64,000 nt of DNA, taken from the NCBI RefSeq assembly GCF_014694385.1, contig NZ_JAAOCA010000014.1:1-64000 (forward strand). The letters run 5' to 3'. This DNA comes from Pseudomonas typographi. GTDB lineage: Bacteria; Pseudomonadota; Gammaproteobacteria; Pseudomonadales; Pseudomonadaceae. The position numbers and the translations under genes are program-made. A model generated the notes under the pieces. That model worked only from the letters and a program-made list of their open reading frames with translations, was not told the DNA's origin and did no database searches. Shown piece by piece: positions 14,673 to 23,574 of the stretch. Position 1 is the stretch's first letter. Each line of letters begins with the position of its first letter.

Positions 14673-14793
14673 ACTGAAGAGCCCCCTTGCAAGCAGGGCA
14701 AGTTGTCGGGAAGTGTACTGGTCAGGTACCCACCACCCAGGGAGTGACGACCACGTAAGCTGGCCTTTGCGAGCCGCTGGCGGTCGGACGCCG

Positions 14794-14822
14794 AGTATAG
14801 ACAGTTAGGAAACTAATGACAA
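14794..14822 (-). promoter_or_regulatory. sigma70 promoter of sdhCDAB-sucAB-lpdG-sucCD
   Basis: On the minus strand, -35 TTGTCA (14817-14822) and -10 TATACT (14794-14799) are separated by exactly 17 bases. Each box differs from consensus at one position. It reads toward sdhC and leaves a leader of about 115 bases. Confidence 0.8.
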
Positions 14823-14936
14823 CGCACAGCACTGCCCCGAAGGGCGCATTGCAAACACCCCGTAAAAGGCGTAAATGGCGTTGAAAAGCAGAAAAAAAGC
14901 CCTCTGGCGTGCGGCTAAAGGCTAACACTTGGCAAA

Positions 14937-14964
14937 TTGACTTTGGTATTTATCCCACTATAGT
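14937..14964 (+). promoter_or_regulatory. sigma70 promoter of gltA
   Basis: -35 TTGACT (14937-14942), 16-base spacer, -10 TATAGT (14959-14964), 59 bases before the gltA ATG. Each box is a one-base departure from consensus. Divergent from the sdhC promoter; the two are about 115 bases apart back to back. Confidence 0.75.
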
Positions 14965-15023
14965 GGTGCGGGCCCTGCGTGGGGGGTCTGTCAGATGATT
15001 TGAAGCATAAAATAGGAGGCCAT

Positions 15024-16313
15024 ATGGCTGACAAAAAAGCGCAGTTGATCATCGAGGGCGCCGCCCCCGTCGAGCTGCCCATTTTAAATGGCACCCTTGG
15101 CCCTGATGTCATCGACGTCCGTACACTGACCGCCTCGGGGGTGTTCACCTTCGACCCGGGTTTCATGTCCACCGCCTCATGCGAATCGAGCATCACCTAC
15201 ATCGACGGCGAGCAGGGCGTGCTGCTGCACCGCGGCTACCCGATTGAGCAATTGGCCGAACAATCGGACTACCTCGAAACCTGTTACCTGCTGCTCAACG
15301 GCGAACTGCCCAACGCCGAGCAAAAGGCCACGTTCGTCAGCACCGTGAAAAACCACACCATGGTGCACGAGCAGCTCAAAACGTTCTTCAATGGCTTTCG
15401 CCGCGACGCCCACCCCATGGCGGTGATGTGCGGCGTGGTCGGTGCGTTATCGGCGTTCTACCACGATTCGCTCGACATCAAGAACCCGCAGCATCGCGAA
15501 ATCTCGGCGATCCGCCTGGTTGCCAAAATGCCGACCCTGGCGGCAATGGTGTACAAGTACTCCATCGGCCAACCGATGCTGTACCCGCGCAACGACCTTT
15601 CGTATGCTGAAAACTTCCTGCATATGATGTTCAACACACCGTGCGAGATCAAACCGATCAGCCCGGTGCTCGCCCGCGCGATGGACCGGATTTTCATCCT
15701 GCATGCCGACCACGAGCAGAACGCGTCCACCTCTACCGTGCGCCTGGCCGGCTCCTCCGGGGCCAACCCGTTCGCCTGTATCGCCGCGGGCATCGCTGCA
15801 CTCTGGGGCCCGGCCCACGGCGGCGCCAACGAAGCGGTACTGGCCATGCTCGATGAAATTGGCGATGTGTCCAACATCGACAAGTACCTGGCCAAGGCTA
15901 AAGACAAGAACGATCCGTTCAAGCTGATGGGCTTCGGCCACCGCGTGTACAAGAACTTCGACCCCCGCGCCAAGGTCATGAAGCAAACCTGCGACGAAGT
16001 GCTGGCCGAGCTGGGCGTGAAGAACGACCCGCAGTTGGAACTGGCGATGAAGCTCGACGAAATCGCCCGTAACGACCCGTATTTCAAAGAGCGCAACCTG
16101 TACCCGAACGTCGACTTCTACTCGGGTATCATCCTCAAGGCGATCGGCATCCCGACCAGCATGTTCACCGTGATCTTCGCCCTGGCTCGCACCGTGGGCT
16201 GGATCTCGCACTGGAAAGAAATGCTCTCCAGCCCGTACAAAATCGGCCGCCCTCGCCAGTTGTATACCGGCGAGCGCAAGCGCGATCTGGTCAGGCTCGA
16301 AGACCGGAAATAA
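15024..16313 (+). CDS. gltA: Citrate synthase (type II, hexameric family)
   Basis: A 429-residue enzyme condensing acetyl-CoA and oxaloacetate at the entry of the TCA cycle. The ATG at 15024 is fixed by AGGAGG at 15014-15019; the earlier in-frame start at 14979 lacks a ribosome site. Active-site regions are present: [12 protein letters not shown] and [16 protein letters not shown] carry the two catalytic histidines, and an aspartate lies in NVDFYSG near the C-terminus. The N-terminal beta domain ([12 protein letters not shown]) is typical of the NADH-regulated Gram-negative type. Divergent from sdhC; followed by a terminator. Confidence 0.98.
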   Translation: MADKKAQLIIEGAAPVELPILNGTLGPDVIDVRTLTASGVFTFDPGFMSTASCESSITYIDGEQGVLLHRGYPIEQLAEQSDYLETCYLLLNGELPNAEQKATFVSTVKNHTMVHEQLKTFFNGFRRDAHPMAVMCGVVGALSAFYHDSLDIKNPQHREISAIRLVAKMPTLAAMVYKYSIGQPMLYPRNDLSYAENFLHMMFNTPCEIKPISPVLARAMDRIFILHADHEQNASTSTVRLAGSSGANPFACIAAGIAALWGPAHGGANEAVLAMLDEIGDVSNIDKYLAKAKDKNDPFKLMGFGHRVYKNFDPRAKVMKQTCDEVLAELGVKNDPQLELAMKLDEIARNDPYFKERNLYPNVDFYSGIILKAIGIPTSMFTVIFALARTVGWISHWKEMLSSPYKIGRPRQLYTGERKRDLVRLEDRK

Positions 16314-16318
16314 GCATC

Positions 16319-16342
16319 GAAACCGCCCCTCGGGGCGGTTTC
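16319..16342. terminator. gltA terminator hairpin
   Basis: A perfect inverted repeat GAAACCGCCC / GGGCGGTTTC with a four-base loop, six bases after the gltA stop. It is symmetric and so could also serve the convergent START-domain gene, which ends at 16391. Confidence 0.8.
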
Positions 16343-16390
16343 AAGTGCTAAAGGGTTTGACCTGCCCTTGTAACACCGCCAAATGCTGCC

Positions 16391-16996
16391 CTATTTTTCC
16401 GCAGCCGCCTTCAACCCTTTCAACGTATTGAACGGCGCGTCGACCACAAACTTGTTGGCGACCCATGACGGCACGCTACCGCCTGGCTCGGTATGCACCT
16501 GGTAGGTCACTTCGGTACTGTTGGGCCCTTTAGGCACCAGTGCCCAAAAGCCCTTCACCTCGGTAACCCGCACGAAGCCCTTTTCTTCCGGGATATAACC
16601 CGGCACACCTTCCAGGGTGCGGGTCAGGCTGCCATCGGCGGCTTCGCGGCTTACCACATGCACCACCGAATCACGGGGCGTCACCGGCCATGGGGTGTTG
16701 AACTGGGTATAGGTCCACGCCTCGGCACCGTGAGACTTGAGCAGCTTCGATACCTTGCATTCATGTATCCAGCGGCAGGCATTGGGCAGGTCCTCCTGCA
16801 AGGCGCGGATTTTATCGAGGCTGGCGTTGATCAAGGTGGTCCCGCGGTAGGCCTTGTAGCTGGACCCGGGTACGTCGGCCAGCGATACGGTAATGCCCTG
16901 CTCGCTCTTGGCGACTTGCCAATCCTCGGCGTGGGCGGCGGCAAGCGGCGTGAGTGCGAGGGTGAACAGCAGTGCAATGCTTGGGGTCGATCTCAT
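16391..16996 (-). CDS. Exported START-domain (lipid-binding fold) protein
   Basis: A 201-residue protein with a signal peptide (residues 1-23, cleavage likely after AAAHA). The rest fits a START / polyketide-cyclase-like fold. Recognisable family segments are SSYKAYRGTTLI, CRWIHECKVSKLL, WPVTPRDSVVHV and VKGFWALVPKG. START domains bind a hydrophobic ligand in a deep cavity; the ligand is unknown here. It stands alone, convergent with gltA. Assignment is from overall pattern, not from catalytic residues. Confidence 0.8.
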   Translation of the reverse strand: MRSTPSIALLFTLALTPLAAAHAEDWQVAKSEQGITVSLADVPGSSYKAYRGTTLINASLDKIRALQEDLPNACRWIHECKVSKLLKSHGAEAWTYTQFNTPWPVTPRDSVVHVVSREAADGSLTRTLEGVPGYIPEEKGFVRVTEVKGFWALVPKGPNSTEVTYQVHTEPGGSVPSWVANKFVVDAPFNTLKGLKAAAEK

Positions 16997-17036
16997 GGGT
17001 TTTCCTTGTTGTTAGAAGATCAAAAGCGCAGCCGTA

Positions 17037-17291
17037 TCAAGCTGCCGTAGCCGCCTCCAGCCAGCCGATCAAGCGGATGGCCGCTTCACGATCATCACCG
17101 CACACCTCGGGCCCTGGCCGAAAGCCCGAACACACCGGGGGGCGGCGTGGGTCACCGAAGAGGCCACAGCGGTAGTCTTCCAACAATTGCACGCAGCGCA
17201 CCCCGGCGGGCTTGCCATGGGGCATACCCGGTATCGAGGAACTGATCGAGGGCGCGGTGCAACAAGCGCCGCAACCGGAACGGCATTGCAT
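17037..17291 (-). CDS. YkgJ-family cysteine-cluster protein
   Basis: A small (84-residue) protein with the CRSGCGACC cluster at its N-terminus, further cysteines in RCVQLLEDYRCGLF and VCSGF, and the SSSIPGMPHGKPAGVRC segment typical of the family. The cluster probably binds a metal; the biological role is not established. The ATG at 17291 (MQCRSGCGACC) is the usual family start; the longer frame to 17381 is possible but less likely. Confidence 0.8.
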   Translation of the reverse strand: MQCRSGCGACCTAPSISSSIPGMPHGKPAGVRCVQLLEDYRCGLFGDPRRPPVCSGFRPGPEVCGDDREAAIRLIGWLEAATAA

Positions 17292-17400
17292 GGACGACCT
17301 CATGAAACGGAACGACCGAGCGTGGTGCAGCCAACCTGCATCACGCTCGGTCGATAGTATCGGCTCAAACGGCCGTTTCAAACCACCGAGCGAACCTTTT

Positions 17401-17898
17401 TTATTGCGGGAATTTGAAATCCAGCGCCGCGCCGTCTACATCCTTGCGCGCCTCAGTGCGCAGGTTCAGGTCCATCTCGTTGCTAAGCAAGCGGCCATTG
17501 AGCTCGAAGCCGTCGGGTGGTTTCTGCTCGAACAGCTTGGGCAATACTGGCTTGGGCACCTCTTCGGCGTCAATTTTGGCCTGGGGTTCGAGCTTTTGGA
17601 CCATGCCTTTGGGCAAGGTCAAGTCCAGCTTAGGCTTGGGTAACTCATTAGCAATAGCATCGGCCTGCTTGCGTGCCGGCGTTTTGTTGGCAGCCTTTTT
17701 AGGCTGTTTGCCAGCGGGCGGTTGGGTCGGCGCCTTTTTTGCCGGCACACGCTTGGCCTGGGTCGCCGGCCCCTGGCCCGCTTCGGCCAGTAAAAGGCCG
17801 GCCGGCCTAATGCCCGGTTCGGGCATTGGTGTGGCAGCGCCGGCCATCGCGCAAAGCGAAAGGCCCAACAGCAGGCCGATGACGTTGAGTCGTTTCAT
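17401..17898 (-). CDS. Exported Lys/Pro/Ala-rich hypothetical protein
   Basis: A 165-residue protein with a signal peptide (about residues 1-21, MKRLNVIGLLLGLSLCAMAGA). A low-complexity basic Lys/Pro/Ala-rich segment follows (about 45-85), then a more ordered C-terminal part (LDLTLPKGMVQKLEP to DFKFPQ). From memory, homologues in Pseudomonas are sometimes mislabelled translation initiation factor 2 because of the Lys/Ala/Pro-rich region; there is no GTPase domain. Function unknown, probably periplasmic. The ATG at 17898 was chosen because it begins the signal peptide. Confidence 0.75.
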   Translation of the reverse strand: MKRLNVIGLLLGLSLCAMAGAATPMPEPGIRPAGLLLAEAGQGPATQAKRVPAKKAPTQPPAGKQPKKAANKTPARKQADAIANELPKPKLDLTLPKGMVQKLEPQAKIDAEEVPKPVLPKLFEQKPPDGFELNGRLLSNEMDLNLRTEARKDVDGAALDFKFPQ

Positions 17899-17985
17899 GG
17901 GCGAGGCAGCCAAAGCAAAACGCAAATTCAAAGCCCCTATGCTCTCGCTTGGGCGGGCGGGTAGCAAGTGAGGCCCCATGAATGG

Positions 17986-19479
17986 CTAATAAACCGTGCC
18001 GTGGCCGCCCTCCTGGCACAATTGGGTGGCCAACCAGCCCAGGGTCATCAATGCCTGTTCGGTTTCGTGGTTCCATGCAATACCACAATTGAGCCGGATG
18101 CAGTGGTTGAATTGTTCAGTGTTGCTGAAAATCAGCCCCGGGGCGATCGACAGCCCATGCTCCAGGGCACGCACGTGCAGCTCTTGGGTATCGACCCGGC
18201 CCGGCAAGCTTACCCACAGCACGAAGCCACCGACCGGGCGGGTCATTTGGGTGCCGGCCGGAAAATGCTGTTGCACCGCCAACTGGTAAACACTGAGGTT
18301 CTTGCGAAACTCTTGGCGCACGTAACGCAGTTGGCGGTCGTAGCCACCATGTTCCAGATAACCGGCCACCGCCATTTGCGTAACGCTGCACGCCGAATGG
18401 GTGCTGAACGTTTGCAACCGCTGTACCTCGGCCTGGTGCCGGCCAGCCAGCATCCAACCGATGCGCAGCCCGGGGGCGAGCGTTTTGGAAAAACTCGAGC
18501 AGTACACCACCAGCCCGGCCTTGTCGTAAGCCTTCAGCGCCTTGTAACGCCCGGGGTCGAATACCAACTCGCCGGCCACGTCGTCTTCGATCACCTGAAT
18601 GTTGAAATCCGCCACCAGGCGCAATAGGTGTTTTTGCCGTTCTTCAGGCATGGTGCTGCCCAGTGGGTTGCTCAGCCGCGCCGACAACACCAGCGCCTTG
18701 ATCGACCATTGGTTGGCCGCCAATTGCAAAGCCTCCACGCTGATCCCCAATGCCGAGTCGCTGGGGATCTCGATCACTTTGAGGCCCAACAGGTCCGCCA
18801 GCTGCAGCAGGCCATAGTAGGTGGGCGATTCCGCCGCGATCAGGTCGCCGGGGCGGGTGAGCACCCGCAAGGCCATTTGCAGGGCATCCACCGCGCCGTG
18901 GGTGATTACCACCTCGCTGGGGTCGACCACCACGCCGGCATCGCGCATGCGTATGGCAATCTGCCGCCGCAGCGGCTCATAGCCGGGGCTGAACATGTAG
19001 CTGAAGGCCCGTTGGCTTTGGAACCGAGTCACCCGCGCCAATTGCTGGTGCAGTGCCCGCACCGGCAGGTAAGAGGGGTGCGGCACTGCGGCACCGAGGG
19101 GGAACACGCCCTCCTTGCGTGACTCGTCCAGCACCTGCTCGATAATGCTGCTGCGGGTGACCAACCCCGGGCGCTCGACCCTGGCGATGTCCGGGGTCGA
19201 GGCTGTCAGCGCTGGCGTTTGGTGCACGTAATAGCCCGACTGCGGGCGGGCCCGGATCAGGCCCTGGTCTTCCAGGCTGGCATACGCCTGCAGCACCGTG
19301 GCATGGCTAACGTTAAGCTGCGCACTGAGCTTGCGCACCGACGGCACCTTCTCGCCGGGGCGGTAAACGCCCCGGCGGATGTCGTCGGCCAATTGTTGGG
19401 CGACACGCTGATATAACAACGGTGGAATCATCGATGGCTCGAAGCTGTAGCAGCCGCTGGACCGCGAACTGTACGCCAT
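17986..19479 (-). CDS. MocR-type transcriptional regulator (GntR HTH + aminotransferase-like domain)
   Basis: A 497-residue protein with an N-terminal GntR winged helix (PPLLYQRVAQQLADDIRRG to VSHATVLQAYASLEDQGLI, about residues 18-88). A fold-type I aminotransferase domain follows. The PLP-lysine region is YCSSFSKTLAPGLRIGW, and the VIEDDVAGEL aspartate that contacts the cofactor ring is present. MocR proteins use PLP, or a PLP adduct of an amino compound, as effector. The target is unknown; no divergent metabolic gene is adjacent. The ATG at 19479 has GAAGA upstream; the ATG at 19431 (MIPPLL) is a plausible alternative. It is the last gene before the secretion island. Confidence 0.88.
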   Translation of the reverse strand: MAYSSRSSGCYSFEPSMIPPLLYQRVAQQLADDIRRGVYRPGEKVPSVRKLSAQLNVSHATVLQAYASLEDQGLIRARPQSGYYVHQTPALTASTPDIARVERPGLVTRSSIIEQVLDESRKEGVFPLGAAVPHPSYLPVRALHQQLARVTRFQSQRAFSYMFSPGYEPLRRQIAIRMRDAGVVVDPSEVVITHGAVDALQMALRVLTRPGDLIAAESPTYYGLLQLADLLGLKVIEIPSDSALGISVEALQLAANQWSIKALVLSARLSNPLGSTMPEERQKHLLRLVADFNIQVIEDDVAGELVFDPGRYKALKAYDKAGLVVYCSSFSKTLAPGLRIGWMLAGRHQAEVQRLQTFSTHSACSVTQMAVAGYLEHGGYDRQLRYVRQEFRKNLSVYQLAVQQHFPAGTQMTRPVGGFVLWVSLPGRVDTQELHVRALEHGLSIAPGLIFSNTEQFNHCIRLNCGIAWNHETEQALMTLGWLATQLCQEGGHGTVY

Positions 19480-19496
19480 TCATCTTCGGTGGGCCA

Positions 19497-20543
19497 CTAT
19501 ACTACCGCGCATTGACTCCCCGGCCGGCCCTCTTCGCTCAACGACCTCACCGCTATCAGCTCGACGCCACTGCCGTACCCGCGCTCGTCACGGGCCAAAG
19601 TGCCTGCCACGAACGGCAGGTATACGGTAAACATCAACAGCCCCGTGGGCAGCGAGGCGCTGGCCATGCGGCCCACACCCAACTGCGCTACCGCGTCGGC
19701 CGCAAGCGGCCCCGCCATTTGGATAACGCCCAGTGCGCTGCTGCGCAGGGCGCCGTTGGTTAACGTGCCGTCGAGCACCCGGTTGGGCGTGAGCTTTTCG
19801 AATGCAGGGCTAATCCGCAACGGCCCGCTGGCGCCATTGGCGGTAATCAGCACGAAGTCGTCCACGGACGCATGCACGGCAGTGAATGCTGCCGGCAAGG
19901 CGACCTGCACCCAGGGGGCTGGAGAGCCAAGCCCGGACAAAACCCAGCCTTGCAGTTCGTTCACCGCCACCCCAGTCAGGGCGAAGGAACCTGCCGCCAT
20001 CACGGTGGGTATTGGCTGGAGGTCGGCACCGTTACTTTTGAGCGGTATGAACTTACTAATGCCGTCGCGCAGCATGGAATACAAGGCGCTGGCCAGCGTG
20101 CTTGCCACGAAGTCGCGCGGATTGGCAAGGGCCAAGACAGTGCCGGCGCTGGACGCGCTCAACGCCATCATCGCCAGCCGGCCAGCACAACTGGCGCCCG
20201 TGGCGCGCTTCTGGATCACATCCCGGAGAAACCCGACGGCGTTCAGTGCGGTGGGAACCAGCAGCAGCCATTGGCTGGCTAATCGAGCGTTGGCATCTTC
20301 GCCTTCGGCATCACCGACCACCCCGGCCAGCACACCGCGAATGTAGCCCTCGAACGCTGCCGTACAACCGGCGATGATGCCGGTACGCAACGCCACGCTG
20401 GCGAGGTTATGCAAGGGGCCGGTTATCACCTGGGCGCTATTGACCGCCTTGGTTAAACGGCCCCATACGCTCTGTAGCGGCGAAGCGTTTTGATACATGT
20501 TGTAAAGTGCGGTAACGGGGTATGAGGCGGATACTGCAGGCAT
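19497..20543 (-). CDS. Hydrophobic orphan protein, last gene of the prg-org operon; candidate effector with CaaX-like end
   Basis: 348 residues, not matched to a family I can name. It is rich in Ala, Gly, Leu and Val, with several hydrophobic stretches (about residues 50-75, 92-105, 122-142, 180-200 and 300-320) and no signal peptide. The N-terminus is Ser/Ala/polar, as in many type III substrates. It ends in Cys-Ala-Val-Val, which fits the eukaryotic CaaX prenylation signal. AAGG lies nine bases before the ATG. The gene starts 25 bases after orgC-like, so it is co-transcribed with the needle genes. Effector status is inference from position and composition; a membrane accessory factor of the machine is the alternative. 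Confidence 0.6.
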   Translation of the reverse strand: MPAVSASYPVTALYNMYQNASPLQSVWGRLTKAVNSAQVITGPLHNLASVALRTGIIAGCTAAFEGYIRGVLAGVVGDAEGEDANARLASQWLLLVPTALNAVGFLRDVIQKRATGASCAGRLAMMALSASSAGTVLALANPRDFVASTLASALYSMLRDGISKFIPLKSNGADLQPIPTVMAAGSFALTGVAVNELQGWVLSGLGSPAPWVQVALPAAFTAVHASVDDFVLITANGASGPLRISPAFEKLTPNRVLDGTLTNGALRSSALGVIQMAGPLAADAVAQLGVGRMASASLPTGLLMFTVYLPFVAGTLARDERGYGSGVELIAVRSLSEEGRPGSQCAVV

Positions 20544-20568
20544 GGCACGTGACCTTTATTATGCCGAG

Positions 20569-20994
20569 TCACCAGCCACTGTCTTCTTCCAGTTCGGCTT
20601 GTGCCTCGGGGCTGAATACATCTTGCATAAACTGCTGGATAAGCGCATTGGAGGCAAAGGCAGAGGCAAAGGTATCTGACAGTACCTTGTATTCAGGCCG
20701 CCCTTCCTCGCCGCGGCTTTTCATGCTCGCCAGCATCTTCTGCAATATGCCCATTTGCCCCTGCGCGGTTTTATACAAAAGCGCTCCATCCCCGTTGGCA
20801 TATTGTTTCAAAAAGTTTAAAACGGCGGTGCGCCCTTCTGGTGCCCGCTCCAACAACTGCGAATAGATAGCCTCCAGCTCCGGGTCTGGCCCTGGCAAGG
20901 GCACCGTAGCGCCCACACGCGTGTCGAGGTCGGTGACGGTGCCCGCGTTGGCCTGGCTGGCACGTGTGGGGCTGCGGTCAATGCTCGGGATCAT
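20569..20994 (-). CDS. OrgC-position secretion accessory protein
   Basis: A 141-residue protein at the place of SPI-1 orgC, directly after sctK-sctL. The ATG at 20994 overlaps the sctL stop by 17 bases, the same coupling pattern seen elsewhere in the cluster. The first 45 residues are polar and disordered-looking; the rest is helical (EAIYSQLLERAPEGRTAVLNF, MGILQKMLASMK) with an acidic end. In Salmonella, OrgC is an early substrate that promotes needle polymerisation. Assignment here is by synteny and size only. Confidence 0.6.
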   Translation of the reverse strand: MIPSIDRSPTRASQANAGTVTDLDTRVGATVPLPGPDPELEAIYSQLLERAPEGRTAVLNFLKQYANGDGALLYKTAQGQMGILQKMLASMKSRGEEGRPEYKVLSDTFASAFASNALIQQFMQDVFSPEAQAELEEDSGW

Positions 20995-21424
20995 GTTCAG
21001 GCTCCAAAATGGGTGTGAGTTCATCCAGCAAACGGCCAAACCACGCTTGCACCTGTTCGCGCACCTCGGCATCCAAGGCGCGCGCCCCAGTGCCCGAGCG
21101 GCCGAGCTGGCGTACCCATTGCAGGGCTTCCCGTTCGGCAGTGGCGGGTACGTCCAGTTCCAGCACCTGGTCGCCCAAGCGGAACAAGAACCGTTCTTGA
21201 TCGTGATAGTGCACCTGCAGCGGCCCTTGCCAATGCTGGTTTAGGCGCTCACGTAACGCTACATGGCTGGCTTGGCACGCCCGTGGCAACCACAGCCCCA
21301 GGCATTGGCCGGGCGAAGCCTCGCGCTCGGCCAGCCAATGTTCGGCCAAGCAACTTACCCACTGCTCACTGAGCAAGCATTGGCCAAGCCGCGCTTGCAA
21401 GGCATTGGCGGCCTCTTGGCGCAT
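20978..21424 (-). CDS. sctL: SctL (OrgB) ATPase regulator, C-terminal part after an amber codon
   Basis: 148 residues starting MRQEAANALQARLG, in the same frame as the upstream 83-residue ORF and separated from it only by one TAG plus three sense codons. Read as one chain, the two give about 235 residues, close to Salmonella OrgB (about 226). This half has the typical SctL/FliH C-terminal features: a conserved helix, then a short beta/alpha region (LQVHYHDQERFLFRLGDQVLELDV) that contacts the ATPase SctN. It may be made by re-initiation at this ATG, ten bases after the stop, or the gene may be broken. Confidence 0.7.
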   Translation of the reverse strand: MRQEAANALQARLGQCLLSEQWVSCLAEHWLAEREASPGQCLGLWLPRACQASHVALRERLNQHWQGPLQVHYHDQERFLFRLGDQVLELDVPATAEREALQWVRQLGRSGTGARALDAEVREQVQAWFGRLLDELTPILEPEHDPEH

Positions 21425-21433
21425 GCGCTGCGC

Positions 21434-21685
21434 CTAGCCTTGTTCACCGAGCAGCCACTGGGCCACATCGGCAGCGGCGTGGGTGATGCCTTGCACATAG
21501 CCTTCGCGGTACGCCGCCAGGCGCAGCGCTTGCGCCTCCTGCTGGGCCTGCTCTACCAGTTGCCGCGCCCGGCGCTGCGCTTCGGCCTGCAGCCGCCGTT
21601 GCTGCTGGGCACTGGCAAGCGCCTGGGCACTGATGAGCAATGGCTCCTCGCCGGCATCAGCCAGCGTTTTGAGAGAATCGAGCAT
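21434..21685 (-). CDS. sctL: SctL (OrgB) N-terminal part, ended by an in-frame amber codon
   Basis: 83 residues. The centre is a long charged helix (about residues 25-60) rich in Gln/Ala/Arg, followed by YREGYVQGITHAAADVAQWLL. This is the pattern of SctL N-termini, whose helix links to the SctQ/SctK pods. The stop is TAG at 21434-21436. The next codons (Ala-Gln-Arg-Met-Arg) continue the frame, so a single C-to-T change of a CAG codon would explain it. The ATG at 21685 overlaps the end of sctK by 29 bases. Confidence 0.7.
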   Translation of the reverse strand: MLDSLKTLADAGEEPLLISAQALASAQQQRRLQAEAQRRARQLVEQAQQEAQALRLAAYREGYVQGITHAAADVAQWLLGEQG

Positions 21686-22226
21686 AATTCACCGCTTGAA
21701 CGAGTAATCGAAAATCGGCGGGCAGCGCCGGCAAGGTCAGTGCCAAGGCTTCGGCGGCCGGGCTGAACTGCAGCGGCAGGCGTTGGCGCAACGCAACCGG
21801 CAGCCCGCCGGCGGCACCTTGCAGGCAGCGCAGGCCGGTGGCTTCCAGGCGAAGCGGCAACGGCACCGCCGGCGCTATGCCGCTAGGGGCCCGCGCACCC
21901 AGGGCGAACGTGGCGAAGCGCCGCTGCGCCGGGCTCAGCCCCTGCAGGGCGGCCCCCCAGGCCAACTGCGGCCACAGCAGGTACGCCGCTACCCAGTGCG
22001 CTGCGCTCGGCAAGCATCGCCAGTGTTGCACCCACCACCGACATTCAGGTTGGCAGGCCCACTGCCCCTGCCCTGGCGCCAACCCCAGCGCCTCGACCAG
22101 CACCGGGCCCAGCGCGGTACGCAGGTGGGGAGTGTCCAGGTCCCGCGGCACGCTTAATCGTGCCGGGTGCAGATAGGCCAAAGGCTGCTCGATAACCTGG
22201 CGCCAGGCATCAGCGTGGCTTGGCAT
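21657..22226 (-). CDS. sctK: SctK (OrgA) sorting-platform protein
   Basis: A 189-residue protein in the orgA position, directly after sctJ and before sctL. SctK links the SctD cytoplasmic ring to SctQ pods of the sorting platform. The sequence is Leu/Ala/Trp-rich with an N-terminal helix ([21 protein letters not shown]) resembling the start of this family. The family is poorly conserved, so synteny carries most of the weight. The ATG at 22226 overlaps sctJ by 17 bases. Confidence 0.75.
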   Translation of the reverse strand: MPSHADAWRQVIEQPLAYLHPARLSVPRDLDTPHLRTALGPVLVEALGLAPGQGQWACQPECRWWVQHWRCLPSAAHWVAAYLLWPQLAWGAALQGLSPAQRRFATFALGARAPSGIAPAVPLPLRLEATGLRCLQGAAGGLPVALRQRLPLQFSPAAEALALTLPALPADFRLLVQAVNYARFSQNAG

Positions 22227-22941
22227 ACTCAGCCACCTTCTGCTGGATACGCTCACGTTGCCACCATGCGGCGGCGCCGAAAACCAGCAGCACCAGCACA
22301 GCGGCCAAGCCGAGTAACAAAGGCCACGGGCTTGCGCTGGCAGCGGTTACCGGGCCGGCATGCTGGGTCAAGGTACGCTTGTTCAACACCACGGAAATGT
22401 TGTCGTACTCGACCCCGGCAAAACTGTTGCGCAAAAACCTTTTGATATCGTTCACCAGGGCCTGGGGATCGACGTCACGCTCATACACCGCCAATGCCGA
22501 CAGGTGCATCGGGGCAGCCTTGCGCCCGCCTTCGCCGGTGTCCAGGTCATAGCTGACGTGCACACGCGCGGCGGTAATGCTATCCAGGGTGTTCAACGAT
22601 TGTTCCAGGCGTTGCTCCAGCGCTGAGAACAACCGGGCCTTTTCCGCGCGCGGAGACGCGACCAGCGCATCGGAAGGGAACAGGTCGGCCACCTCCGTGC
22701 GTGGGCGCGACGGCAATGCATAGGCGTTGATCAGGTCTACCGCCGCCGCGAAGTCGGCCTGGCCTACTTGCACCGAGTAGCCGAGCTTGCCGTTTTCGCG
22801 TTTGTTCGCCGCGATGTTGTTGCGCTGCAGTACCGAAACCACTTCGTTGGCCTGCATTTGGTCCAGGCCCTGTAACAATTCGGGTTGGCGGCAACCAGCC
22901 AACGCCAGCAACGCCACCACCAATAGGGCGAATGTTTTCAT
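22210..22941 (-). CDS. sctJ: SctJ (PrgK) inner-ring lipoprotein
   Basis: 243 residues. A lipoprotein signal peptide ends in LAGC (lipidated Cys17). The periplasmic ring-building motif domains of the YscJ/FliF family follow: [49 protein letters not shown] and [14 protein letters not shown] single membrane helix lies at about residues 206-227, with a short basic cytoplasmic tail. It forms the inner of the two inner-membrane rings with SctD. The start overlaps the sctI stop by four bases (ATGA). Confidence 0.93.
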   Translation of the reverse strand: MKTFALLVVALLALAGCRQPELLQGLDQMQANEVVSVLQRNNIAANKRENGKLGYSVQVGQADFAAAVDLINAYALPSRPRTEVADLFPSDALVASPRAEKARLFSALEQRLEQSLNTLDSITAARVHVSYDLDTGEGGRKAAPMHLSALAVYERDVDPQALVNDIKRFLRNSFAGVEYDNISVVLNKRTLTQHAGPVTAASASPWPLLLGLAAVLVLLVFGAAAWWQRERIQQKVAEYAKPR

Positions 22942-23246
22942 GAGGCACGCAACAAGGTTTCTACCGTACCCACCGCTTTGCGAACCAGGGCGTTGAGCAA
23001 CGTGACATCGACGTTGTACTGCGCCAACTGGGTTTGCAACTTGGCCAGCACTTCCGGGTGGGTAATATCGGGGCTGTCGATGATTGCCTGGATCGCCGCT
23101 TCGGCCTGGCGGGTTTCGACACCGGCCGAGGCATAAGCGCCCAGCAGGCGGTCCTCAAGGGACACGGGGGTGGCCATCGAGTCGTTGGAAAGCGCCGCGA
23201 TTTGGGTGCCGGCTGCGCCAACATCCGAGATAGCGAGGATTGACAT
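22938..23246 (-). CDS. sctI: SctI (PrgJ) inner-rod protein
   Basis: A 102-residue protein between sctF and sctJ, where SPI-1 has prgJ. It has a polar N-terminus and a C-terminal amphipathic helical region ([34 protein letters not shown]) resembling rod subunits, which anchor the needle to the export gate. The ATG at 23246 is fixed by AGGAAGG upstream; the longer frame to 23294 reads into the spacer. Confidence 0.88.
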   Translation of the reverse strand: MSILAISDVGAAGTQIAALSNDSMATPVSLEDRLLGAYASAGVETRQAEAAIQAIIDSPDITHPEVLAKLQTQLAQYNVDVTLLNALVRKAVGTVETLLRAS

Positions 23247-23301
23247 GGAACCTTCCTGTAAAAAAAGAATGGCGCACGGCAGGGCCGGCGCCATGGGGGG
23301 G

Positions 23302-23562
23302 TCAGCGAGCGGCCTGAATAATCGTGGAGTCGATTTCCTTGAAGCCCTTGATGGTGTTGGTCGCTGCGTTGCGGAACACGTTGTACGAGGAGAACGCCGC
23401 TTGATAGGCGGCCAGCAGGCCCGGGTTGGAGGGGTCGCTGTGCAGCTCGTTCAAGGCATCATCGAGCACTGTCTTGAGTTCTTGGGCGCCTTGTTCGAAG
23501 CCATTGGCCTGCTGGCCGAGAAAATCGTTTGCGAAGCGGACCGGAACGGATACGTTTGCCAT
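23302..23562 (-). CDS. sctF: SctF (PrgI/MxiH) needle subunit
   Basis: An 86-residue helical-hairpin protein that polymerises into the extracellular needle. The diagnostic turn DPSNPGLLAAYQ separates two amphipathic helices; it is the P-S-N-P motif shared by needle proteins. The C-terminal helix (FRNAATNTIKGFKEIDSTI) matches the conserved end. Size is as in Salmonella and Shigella (80-83 residues). Twelve bases downstream of sctD. Confidence 0.95.
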   Translation of the reverse strand: MANVSVPVRFANDFLGQQANGFEQGAQELKTVLDDALNELHSDPSNPGLLAAYQAAFSSYNVFRNAATNTIKGFKEIDSTIIQAAR

Positions 23563-23574
23563 GAGTACTACTCC

